Assembly (NCBI RefSeq): GCF_016648105.1
Contig: NZ_JACVVE010000025.1
Span: forward strand, 1 to 64,000
Length of the DNA stretch: 64,000 bases
From: Pseudomonas sp. S31
GTDB taxonomy: Bacteria > Pseudomonadota > Gammaproteobacteria > Pseudomonadales > Pseudomonadaceae
Reading direction: 5' to 3'
Shown here: positions 57,531 through 64,000 of the stretch, piece by piece
How positions within the stretch are numbered: position 1 is the stretch's first letter
Layout: every line of letters begins with the position of its first letter
Made by a program: the position numbers and the translations under genes
Notes under the pieces: model-generated
The model's database searches: none
Seen by the model: only the letters and a program-made list of their open reading frames with translations
What the model was told of the DNA's origin: nothing

Positions 57531-60140
57531 GTGCTTGAAGCCTACCGCAAACACATCGAAGAGCGTGCCGCCCTGGGTATCGTGCCCCAGCCGCTGAACG
57601 CCGAACAAACTGCAGGCCTGGTCGAGCTGCTGAAAAACCCGCCAGCCGGCGAAGAAGCCTTCCTCGTAGATCTGATCACCAACCGCGTTCCGCCAGGAGT
57701 CGACGAAGCTGCCTACGTCAAGGCTGCCTTCCTGTCCGCCGTGGCCAAGGGCGAAGCCACCTCGCCACTGATCGATCGCAAGCACGCCACCGAACTGCTG
57801 GGCACCATGCAGGGCGGCTACAACATCGAGACCCTGGTCCAGCTGCTGGACGACGCCGAACTGGGCGCCGTCGCGGCCGATCAGCTCAAGCACACCCTGC
57901 TGATGTTCGATGCCTTCCACGACGTGGCCGAAAAAGCCAAGGCTGGCAACGCCCACGCCAAGGCCGTGCTCGAATCCTGGGCTGCCGGCGAGTGGTTCAC
58001 CTCGCGTCCGGCCATCGCCGAGAAGTACACCCTGACCGTGTTCAAGGTGCCTGGCGAAACCAACACCGACGACCTGTCGCCTGCTCCGGACGCCTGGTCG
58101 CGTCCTGATATCCCGCTGCACGCCCTGGCCATGCTGAAAATGGCCCGTGACGGCATCGAACCACAGCAGCCAGGTTCGGTCGGCCCGCTGGCCCAGATCG
58201 AAGCGGTCAAGGCCAAGGGCTTCCCGGTTGCCTACGTCGGTGATGTGGTCGGTACCGGTTCCTCGCGTAAATCCGCCACCAACTCGGTGCTGTGGTTCTT
58301 CGGCGACGACATCCCGTACGTGCCGAACAAGCGCGCCGGTGGTTTCTGCTTTGGCACCAAGATCGCTCCGATCTTCTACAACACCATGGAAGACGCCGGC
58401 GCCCTGCCGATCGAATTCGACTGCACCAACCTGGCCATGGGCGACGTCATCGACGTCTACCCGTTCAAGGGTGAAGTGCGCCGTCACGACAGCGACGAGC
58501 TGGTCACCGAGTTCGCACTGAAAACCGAAGTGCTGCTCGACGAAGTCCGCGCTGGCGGCCGTATCCCGTTGATCGTTGGCCGTGGCCTGACCGAAAAAGC
58601 CCGCGCCGAGCTGGGCCTGGGTGCTTCCGACCTGTTCAAGAAGCCAGAGCAGCCTGCCGATTCCGGCAAGGGCTTCACCCTGGCGCAGAAGATGGTCGGC
58701 CGCGCCTGCGGTCTGCCGGAAGGCCAGGGCGTGCGCCCAGGTGCCTACTGCGAGCCGAAGATGACCACCGTCGGCTCCCAGGACACCACTGGCCCGATGA
58801 CCCGCGACGAGCTGAAGGACCTGGCGTGCCTGGGCTTCTCGGCCGACCTGGTGATGCAGTCGTTCTGCCACACCGCGGCGTATCCGAAGCCGATCGACGT
58901 CACCACCCACCACACCCTGCCAGACTTCATCCGCACCCGTGGCGGCGTGTCGCTGCGCCCAGGCGACGGCATCATCCACAGCTGGCTGAACCGCATGCTG
59001 ATGCCTGACACCGTCGGTACCGGTGGTGACTCGCACACCCGCTTCCCGATCGGCATCTCGTTCCCGGCCGGTTCCGGCCTGGTCGCCTTCGCCGCCGCCA
59101 CCGGCGTCATGCCGCTGGACATGCCGGAGTCGATCCTGGTTCGCTTCAAGGGCAAGCTGCAACCTGGCATCACCCTGCGTGACCTGGTGCATGCCATCCC
59201 TTACTACGCCATCCAGAAGGGCCTGCTGACCGTCGAGAAGAAGGGCAAGAAGAACGCCTTCTCCGGCCGCATCCTGGAAATCGAAGGCCTCAACGACCTG
59301 ACCGTCGAGCAAGCCTTCGAACTGTCCGACGCCTCGGCCGAGCGCTCCGCTGCCGGTTGCACCATCAAGCTGCCAGAGAAGGCCATCGCCGAGTACCTGC
59401 AGTCCAACATCACACTGCTGCGCTGGATGATCGGCGAAGGCTACGGCGACCCTCGCACCCTGGAGCGTCGCGCCCAGGCCATGGAAGCCTGGCTGGCCAA
59501 GCCTGAGCTGCTGTCGGCCGACGCCGATGCCGAATACGCCGAGATCATCGAAATCGACCTGGCCGACGTCAAAGAGCCTGTGCTCTGCGCGCCGAACGAC
59601 CCGGACGACGCCCGCCTGCTGTCCTCGGTACAAGGCGAGAAGATCGACGAAGTGTTCATTGGCTCGTGCATGACCAACATCGGTCACTTCCGCGCTGCCG
59701 GCAAGCTGCTGGACAAGGTCAAGGGTGGTATTCCGACCCGTCTGTGGCTGGCTCCGCCAACCAAGATGGATGCCCACCAGCTGACCGAAGAAGGCTACTA
59801 CGGCATCTACGGCAAGGCCGGTGCGCGCATGGAAATGCCAGGCTGCTCGCTGTGCATGGGTAACCAGGCACGTGTACAGACCGGTTCGACCGTGGTCTCT
59901 ACCTCGACCCGTAACTTCCCGAACCGTCTGGGCGACGCGACCAACGTGTACCTGGCCTCGGCCGAGCTGGCCGCTGTCGCTTCGATCATCGGCAAGCTGC
60001 CGACCGTCGAAGAGTACATGCAGTACGCCAAGGACATCGACAGCATGGCTGCCGACGTCTACCGCTACCTGAGCTTCGACCAGATCGCTGAGTTCCGTGA
60101 AGCGGCGGCCAACGCCCAGATCCCAGTGGTTCAGGCGTAA
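57531..60140 (+). CDS. acnB: bifunctional aconitate hydratase B / 2-methylisocitrate dehydratase
   Basis: An 869-residue TCA-cycle enzyme. The start is GTG 57531 (GAGGG 9 nt upstream), giving '(V)LEAYRKHIEERAALGIVPQPLNAEQ', which aligns with the E. coli AcnB N-terminus. The order is the AcnB-type HEAT-like domain, swivel domain ('NTDDLSPAPDAWSRPDIPLHALAM', 'VGTGSSRKSATNSVLWFFGDD') and catalytic domains ('GGDSHTRFPIGISFPAGSGLVAFAAATG'), with [4Fe-4S] cysteines in 'FIGSCMTNIGHF' and 'MPGCSLCMGNQARV'. It isomerises citrate and can dehydrate 2-methylisocitrate precursors. A strong terminator follows. Confidence 0.97.
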   Translation: MLEAYRKHIEERAALGIVPQPLNAEQTAGLVELLKNPPAGEEAFLVDLITNRVPPGVDEAAYVKAAFLSAVAKGEATSPLIDRKHATELLGTMQGGYNIETLVQLLDDAELGAVAADQLKHTLLMFDAFHDVAEKAKAGNAHAKAVLESWAAGEWFTSRPAIAEKYTLTVFKVPGETNTDDLSPAPDAWSRPDIPLHALAMLKMARDGIEPQQPGSVGPLAQIEAVKAKGFPVAYVGDVVGTGSSRKSATNSVLWFFGDDIPYVPNKRAGGFCFGTKIAPIFYNTMEDAGALPIEFDCTNLAMGDVIDVYPFKGEVRRHDSDELVTEFALKTEVLLDEVRAGGRIPLIVGRGLTEKARAELGLGASDLFKKPEQPADSGKGFTLAQKMVGRACGLPEGQGVRPGAYCEPKMTTVGSQDTTGPMTRDELKDLACLGFSADLVMQSFCHTAAYPKPIDVTTHHTLPDFIRTRGGVSLRPGDGIIHSWLNRMLMPDTVGTGGDSHTRFPIGISFPAGSGLVAFAAATGVMPLDMPESILVRFKGKLQPGITLRDLVHAIPYYAIQKGLLTVEKKGKKNAFSGRILEIEGLNDLTVEQAFELSDASAERSAAGCTIKLPEKAIAEYLQSNITLLRWMIGEGYGDPRTLERRAQAMEAWLAKPELLSADADAEYAEIIEIDLADVKEPVLCAPNDPDDARLLSSVQGEKIDEVFIGSCMTNIGHFRAAGKLLDKVKGGIPTRLWLAPPTKMDAHQLTEEGYYGIYGKAGARMEMPGCSLCMGNQARVQTGSTVVSTSTRNFPNRLGDATNVYLASAELAAVASIIGKLPTVEEYMQYAKDIDSMAADVYRYLSFDQIAEFREAAANAQIPVVQA

Positions 60141-60162
60141 GCTGAGCAGTAGGTTGTAAACC

Positions 60163-60193
60163 AAAGCCCCGGCAGAAATGCCGGGGCTTTTTT
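60163..60193 (+). terminator. rho-independent terminator of acnB
   Basis: AAAGCCCCGGCA (60163-60174) and TGCCGGGGCTTT (60179-60190) form a perfect 12-bp stem with a GAAA tetraloop, followed by further T residues, 22 bp after the acnB stop. Confidence 0.95.
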
Positions 60194-60199
60194 GTGGCT

Positions 60200-60292
60200 G
60201 CCTGTGCCGGCCCTTTCGCGGGTAAACCCGCTCCTACAGTACGGCGGCACGCCTGTAGGAGCGGGTTTACCCGCGAAAGGGCCGGCACAGGC
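60200..60292. repeat. REP element inverted pair
   Basis: Two near-identical REP copies face each other (60200-60240 and 60252-60292), both containing GTAGGAGCGGGTTTACCCGC and the GGGCCGGCACAGGC tail. They lie between the acnB terminator and the prpD stop. Confidence 0.92.
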
Positions 60293-60296
60293 AACC

Positions 60297-61781
60297 TCAG
60301 ATCACGAACAGATCGACGAACCTGTGCACCGCCGTGCCCTCCAGCGCTTGCTGGTCCTTGCACAGCGCAAAAATCCGCTCACACCGCTGCCGGGCAAACC
60401 GTGTCGCCAGGTTGTCCCTGAACTTCGCCTCCAGCAACGGTATACCCTCCCCCCGCCGCCGCCGATGCCCGATCGGATACTCCACCAGCACCTGCTCGGT
60501 GCTGCTGCCATCCTTGAAAAATACCTGCAGCGCATTGGCAATGGAGCGTTTGCCCGGTTCCAGGTACTCACGACTGAAGCGAGGATCTTCAACCACCTCC
60601 ATCTTCTCGCGCAGGCGATCGATGCTCGGGTGGGCGGCATGGAAGGCGTCCTCATAGTGCTCTGCCGTCAGGTGACCGAAGATCAGCGGCACTGCCACCA
60701 TGTATTGCAAACAGTGGTCGCGGTCCGCAGCGTTGGCCAGCGGGCCGCTCTTGGAAATGATGCGGATCGCCGACTCCTGGGTGGTGATGACGATCCGGTC
60801 GATCTCGTGCAGGCGGTTACGCACCAGCGGATGCAGGGTTACCGCCGCCTCGCAGGCAGTCTGGGCATGGAATTCGGCCGGGAAGCTGATCTTGAACAGG
60901 ATGTTCTCCATCACGTAGCTGCCGAGCGCCTGCGCCAGGCCCAGCTCACGCTGCCCAGCGGGCTTGAGCGTCAGGTCCTTGTTGGCGTGGCTGAACGACA
61001 CGTCGTGAAAGCCCCACTGCGCAGCGGTGAGCACACCCGGCACGCCCATTTCGCCACGCAAGGCGATATCGGCCAGGCGCACGCCGCGACTGGAAGCATC
61101 GCCGGCGGCCCACGACTTGCGCGAGCCGGCATTGGGCGCATGGCGGTAGGTACGCAAAGCCTGGCCATCGACGAACGCGTGGGACAAGGCTGACAGCATC
61201 TGCTCGCGGTTGGCGCCCATCAACCGAGCACAGACCGCCGTGGATGCCACCTTGACCAGCAGTACATGGTCGAGGCCGACCCGATTGAATGAATTCTCCA
61301 GCGCCAGCACGCCCTGAATCTCATGAGCCAGGACCATGCTTTGCAGCACTTCGCGCACCAGCATCGGCGCTTCGCCGCTGGCCACGCGCCGTTGCGAGAG
61401 GTGATCGGCCACGGCCAGGATGCCGCCCAGGTTGTCCGAGGGGTGGCCCCACTCGGCAGCCAGCCAGGTGTCGTTGTAGTCCAGCCAGCGCACGCTGCAG
61501 CCAATGTCCCAGGCGGCCTTGACCGGGTCGAGGCAGTAGGAGGTGCCAGGCACCCGGGCACCGTTGGGCACGACCGTGCCTTGCACCAACGGGCCGAGCA
61601 GCTTGGTGCACTCCGGGAAGCGCAGGGCCAGCAAGGCGCAACCCAGGGAGTCCATCAGGCAGTTGCGGGCGGTATCCAGGGCCTCGGGGGATTCGACCCG
61701 GTAATCCAGGGCATAGTCGGCGAGGGTTTGCAGCAACCGGTCGTAATCCGGGCGGTCGTTCAGGTCCACATTGGCGCTCAT
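60297..61781 (-). CDS. prpD: 2-methylcitrate dehydratase
   Basis: A 494-residue MmgE/PrpD-family enzyme from the ATG at 61781 (AGGAG upstream), the normal length. Blocks: 'NDRPDYDRLLQTLADYALDYRVESPEALDTARNCLMDSLGCALLAL', 'TSYCLDPVKAAWDIGCSVRWLDYNDTWLAAEWGHPSDNLGGILA', 'GDASSRGVRLADIALRGEMGVPGVLTA', 'ISFPAEFHAQTACEAAV'. It converts 2-methylcitrate to a methylaconitate in the 2-methylcitrate cycle for propionyl-CoA. It is downstream of prpF, with a REP pair filling most of the 150-bp gap. With AcnD and PrpF present, PrpD is partly redundant, as in many pseudomonads. Confidence 0.95.
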   Translation of the reverse strand: MSANVDLNDRPDYDRLLQTLADYALDYRVESPEALDTARNCLMDSLGCALLALRFPECTKLLGPLVQGTVVPNGARVPGTSYCLDPVKAAWDIGCSVRWLDYNDTWLAAEWGHPSDNLGGILAVADHLSQRRVASGEAPMLVREVLQSMVLAHEIQGVLALENSFNRVGLDHVLLVKVASTAVCARLMGANREQMLSALSHAFVDGQALRTYRHAPNAGSRKSWAAGDASSRGVRLADIALRGEMGVPGVLTAAQWGFHDVSFSHANKDLTLKPAGQRELGLAQALGSYVMENILFKISFPAEFHAQTACEAAVTLHPLVRNRLHEIDRIVITTQESAIRIISKSGPLANAADRDHCLQYMVAVPLIFGHLTAEHYEDAFHAAHPSIDRLREKMEVVEDPRFSREYLEPGKRSIANALQVFFKDGSSTEQVLVEYPIGHRRRRGEGIPLLEAKFRDNLATRFARQRCERIFALCKDQQALEGTAVHRFVDLFVI

Positions 61782-61799
61782 AGCCAGCTCCTGTGCATG

Positions 61800-61905
61800 G
61801 GGGCTGCTTTGCAGCCCATCGCGGGGCAAGCCCGCTCCTACAGGGATCGGGTAACCCCGTGTAGGAGCGGGCTTGCCCCGCGATGGGCCGCAAAGCGGCC
61901 CCATC
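61800..61905. repeat. REP-like inverted pair inside the prp operon
   Basis: Two facing copies (about 61800-61844 and 61859-61905) contain GTAGGAGCGGGCTTGCCCCG and the GGGCCGCAAAGCGGCCCC-type tail, a different REP variant from the other three pairs. The element sits between the prpF stop and the prpD ribosome site. Confidence 0.9.
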
Positions 61906-61931
61906 AACTCAAGCCGAGCGCCAAGGTTGCG

Positions 61932-63122
61932 TCAGAAGCTATCGCCAGGCACGCGAACCCAGCCTTCCATCAACACCCGAGCACTGCGGCTCATGATTGC
62001 CTTGGTCACCGTCCACTCGCCATCCACCTTGCGCGCCTCGGCCCCGACCCGCAAGGTGCCGGACGGATGACCGAAGCGCACCGCACTGCGCTCGCCCCCG
62101 CCAGCGGCGAGATTGACCAGGGTGCCCGGAATCGCGGCGGCGGTACCGATGGCCACCGCGGCGGTGCCCATCATCGCGTGGTGCAGCTTGCCCATGGACA
62201 ACGCGCGCACCAACAGGTCGATGTCACCCGCCTCGACAGCCTTGCCACTGGAAGCAGTGTAGGTGCTCGGCGGCGCGACGAACGCCACCTTGGGCGTGTG
62301 CTGACGCCCGACCGCCTGGTCGACGTGTTCGATCAACCCCATGCGTACGGCGCCATGGGCGCGGATGATCTCGAAGCGCTGCAGGGCCTTGGCATCACCG
62401 TTGATCGCGTCCTGCAACTCGGTGCCGCTGTAGCCGATATCGGCAGCATTGACGAAGATGGTCGGGATACCGGCGTTGATCAACGTCGCCTTGAAAGTAC
62501 CGATGCCCGGCACCTCGAGGTCGTCGATCAGGTTGCCGGTAGGGAACATCGCCCCGCCGCCGCCATCCTCATCGGCCGCTGGATCGAGGAACTCGAGCTG
62601 CACCTCGGCCGCCGGGAAGGTCACGCCGTCGAGTTCGAAGTCACCGGTTTCCTGCACTTCGCCGTCGGTGATCGGTACATGAGCGACGATGGTCTTGCCG
62701 ATGTTGGCCTGCCAGATACGCACGGTGGCCATGCCATTGCGCGGCACACGCGCCGGGTCGACCAGGCCGCCGCTGATGGCGAACGAGCCGACCGCGGCGG
62801 ACAGGTTGCCGCAGTTGCCGCTCCAGTCGACGAAGGCCTTGTCGATCGCGACCTGGCCGAACAGGTAGTCGACATCGTGGTCGGGCCGGCTGCTCTTGGC
62901 CAGGATCACCGTCTTGCTGGTGCTGGAGGTGGCACCGCCCATGCCGTCGATCTGCTTGGCATAGGGGTCGGGGCTTCCGATCACCCGCAGCAGCAGTGCA
63001 TCACGGGCGGGGCCTGGAACCTGGGCGCGCTCCGGGAGGTCCTGCAGGCGGAAGAACACGCCCTTGCTGGTGCCGCCGCGGATGTAGGTGGCGGGGATTT
63101 TTATCTGAGGTGCATGTGCCAT
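61932..63122 (-). CDS. prpF: 2-methylaconitate cis-trans isomerase
   Basis: A 396-residue PrpF-family isomerase from the ATG at 63122. Characteristic blocks: 'PQIKIPATYIRGGTSKGVFFRLQDLPE', 'IDGMGGATSSTSKTVILAKSSRPDHDVDYLFGQVAIDKAFVDWSGNCGNLSAAVGSFAI' (active-site Cys in 'NCGNL'), 'AINGDAKALQRFEIIRAHGAVRMGLIE', and 'MGKLHHAMMGTAAVAIGTAAAIPGTLVNL'. It works with AcnD to replace the PrpD route. It starts 59 bp after acnD. Confidence 0.95.
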   Translation of the reverse strand: MAHAPQIKIPATYIRGGTSKGVFFRLQDLPERAQVPGPARDALLLRVIGSPDPYAKQIDGMGGATSSTSKTVILAKSSRPDHDVDYLFGQVAIDKAFVDWSGNCGNLSAAVGSFAISGGLVDPARVPRNGMATVRIWQANIGKTIVAHVPITDGEVQETGDFELDGVTFPAAEVQLEFLDPAADEDGGGGAMFPTGNLIDDLEVPGIGTFKATLINAGIPTIFVNAADIGYSGTELQDAINGDAKALQRFEIIRAHGAVRMGLIEHVDQAVGRQHTPKVAFVAPPSTYTASSGKAVEAGDIDLLVRALSMGKLHHAMMGTAAVAIGTAAAIPGTLVNLAAGGGERSAVRFGHPSGTLRVGAEARKVDGEWTVTKAIMSRSARVLMEGWVRVPGDSF

Positions 63123-63181
63123 TGCTGTGCTGTCCTGTCTGAAATGCCTATGACCCTGGGGCCGCTGTGCGGCCTCTTCAA

Positions 63182-64000
63182 CTACACGGTCGCTTCGAGG
63201 AAATCCTGGGCAAAGCGCTGCAGCACCCCACCCGCCTCGTAGATCGACACCTCTTCGGCCGTATCCAGGCGGCACGTCACCGGCACCTCGAGGCGCTCGC
63301 CATTCTTGCGCGTCACCACCAGCGCCAGAGTCGCGCGCGGCGTGCGCTCGCCCAGCACGTCATAGGTCTCGCTGCCATCCAGGCCCAGGGTGTTGCGGTC
63401 GATGCCCGGCTTGAACTCCAGCGGCAGCACGCCCATCCCTACCAGGTTGGTGCGGTGGATACGCTCGAAGCCTTCGGCGACGATGGCCTCGACCCCCGCC
63501 AGGCGTACGCCCTTGGCCGCCCAGTCACGCGACGAGCCCTGGCCGTAGTCGGCCCCGGCGACGATGATCAGCGGCTGCTTGCGCTCCATGTAGGTCTCGA
63601 TGGCCTCCCACATACGGGTCACCTTGCCTTCCGGCTCGATGCGCGCCAGCGATCCCTGCTTCACGCTGCCGTCGTCCTTGCGCACCATTTCGTTGAACAG
63701 CTTGGGGTTGGCGAAGGTAGCGCGCTGCGCGGTCAGGTGATCGCCCCGGTGGGTAGCATAGGAGTTGAAGTCCTCTTCCGGCAGGCCCATCTTGGCCAGG
63801 TACTCGCCTGCGGCGCTGTCGAGCATGATGGCGTTGGACGGCGACAGGTGGTCGGTGGTGATGTTGTCCGGCAGCACCGCCAGCGGGCGCATGCCGCGCA
63901 AGGTGCGCTCACCAGCCAAGGCGCCCTCCCAGTACGGCGGACGACGGATGTAGGTGCTCATCGGGCGCCATTCGTACAGCGGCGCCACCTTCGGCCCACG
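63182..64000 (-). CDS. acnD: Fe/S-dependent 2-methylisocitrate dehydratase, C-terminal part (truncated by window)
   Basis: The visible ~272 residues are the C-terminal swivel domain of an AcnA/AcnD-type aconitase: 'PPYWEGALAGERTLRGMRPLAVLPDNITTDHLSPSNAIML', 'GEYLAKMGLPEEDFNSYATHRGDHLTAQRATFANPKLFNEMV', 'IIVAGADYGQGSSRDWAAKGVRLAGVEAIVAEGFERIHRTNLVGMGVLPLEF'. The frame continues off the right edge, so the start and the Fe-S cysteines are outside. Being followed by prpF and prpD identifies it as AcnD of the 2-methylcitrate operon rather than AcnA. Confidence 0.92.
   Translation of the reverse strand, partial: RGPKVAPLYEWRPMSTYIRRPPYWEGALAGERTLRGMRPLAVLPDNITTDHLSPSNAIMLDSAAGEYLAKMGLPEEDFNSYATHRGDHLTAQRATFANPKLFNEMVRKDDGSVKQGSLARIEPEGKVTRMWEAIETYMERKQPLIIVAGADYGQGSSRDWAAKGVRLAGVEAIVAEGFERIHRTNLVGMGVLPLEFKPGIDRNTLGLDGSETYDVLGERTPRATLALVVTRKNGERLEVPVTCRLDTAEEVSIYEAGGVLQRFAQDFLEATV

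Noticed and set aside
57366..60164. 932-codon open frame on the minus strand
   Set aside because: It lies wholly opposite acnB and results from the codon bias of GC-rich genes; no ribosome site and no recognisable protein pattern.
61323..63242. 639-codon plus-strand frame opposite prpD/prpF
   Set aside because: It crosses two well-defined genes and a REP pair; no protein family features.

Overview
The window is GC-rich Pseudomonas-type DNA, most likely from the P. putida / P. fluorescens lineage. The signs are an intact set of pseudomonad housekeeping genes (acnB, prpD-prpF-acnD, zapE, queD, a tRNA-Gln), long GC-rich reading frames with strong Shine-Dalgarno sites, and four inverted pairs of the roughly 35-40 bp REP element built around 'GTAGGAGCGGG'. 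I see no transposase, integrase, phage module or CRISPR array.

Layout. 0-4.2 kb: the C-terminal part of a VasX-like type VI secretion effector, then two DUF6708-type small membrane proteins (probable immunity/accessory genes), in noticeably more A/T-rich DNA. 4.2-6.7 kb: a Bcr/CflA drug exporter and an M14 zinc carboxypeptidase. 6.7-13.1 kb: a seven-gene archaic (Csu/CupE-type) chaperone-usher pilus operon on the minus strand. 13.3-18.5 kb: a light-sensing module of bacteriophytochrome kinase, single-domain response regulator and multi-domain hybrid kinase. 18.5-20.5 kb: REP pair, tRNA-Gln, ydcH-like gene and zapE.

20.5-41.3 kb is a catabolic island. It holds propionyl-CoA synthetase with an orphan winged-helix regulator; a probable beta/omega-amino-acid module (SDR, orphan periplasmic binding protein, UPF0303 protein, GabP-like permease, class III aminotransferase, CoA-acylating semialdehyde dehydrogenase MmsA, LysR regulator); and a complete hydroxyproline-type operon (amino-acid ABC transporter, DapA-family deaminase, FAD D-amino-acid dehydrogenase, aldehyde dehydrogenase, and a proline-racemase-family enzyme with an unusual Ser/Cys active-site pair) followed by a GntR regulator with a clear palindromic operator and an SDR. 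41.4-50.1 kb: a PQQ-dependent membrane dehydrogenase, a TetR regulator, and a hydantoinase A/B plus AAHS-type transporter operon whose promoter carries a perfect 9+9 bp inverted repeat. 50.1-57.1 kb: LysR, HPP-CBS membrane protein, a tightly overlapping PepSY-PepSY-response regulator-kinase operon, a patatin-like lipase, queD and a DUF1289 protein. 57.1-64 kb: acnB behind a strikingly structured leader, then prpD, prpF and the C-terminal part of acnD on the minus strand.

The catabolic genes connect metabolically by inference: MmsA and PrpE both yield propionyl-CoA (or acetyl-CoA), which the 2-methylcitrate cycle enzymes (PrpD, AcnD, PrpF) consume; the hydroxyproline route ends in 2-oxoglutarate and the TCA cycle, in which AcnB acts. 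The observations I rate highest are the roughly 141-nt, three-helix nested structure upstream of acnB, the Ser/Cys proline-racemase enzyme in its operon, the TetR-controlled hydantoinase operon, and the possible nonsense interruption of the second DUF6708 gene.
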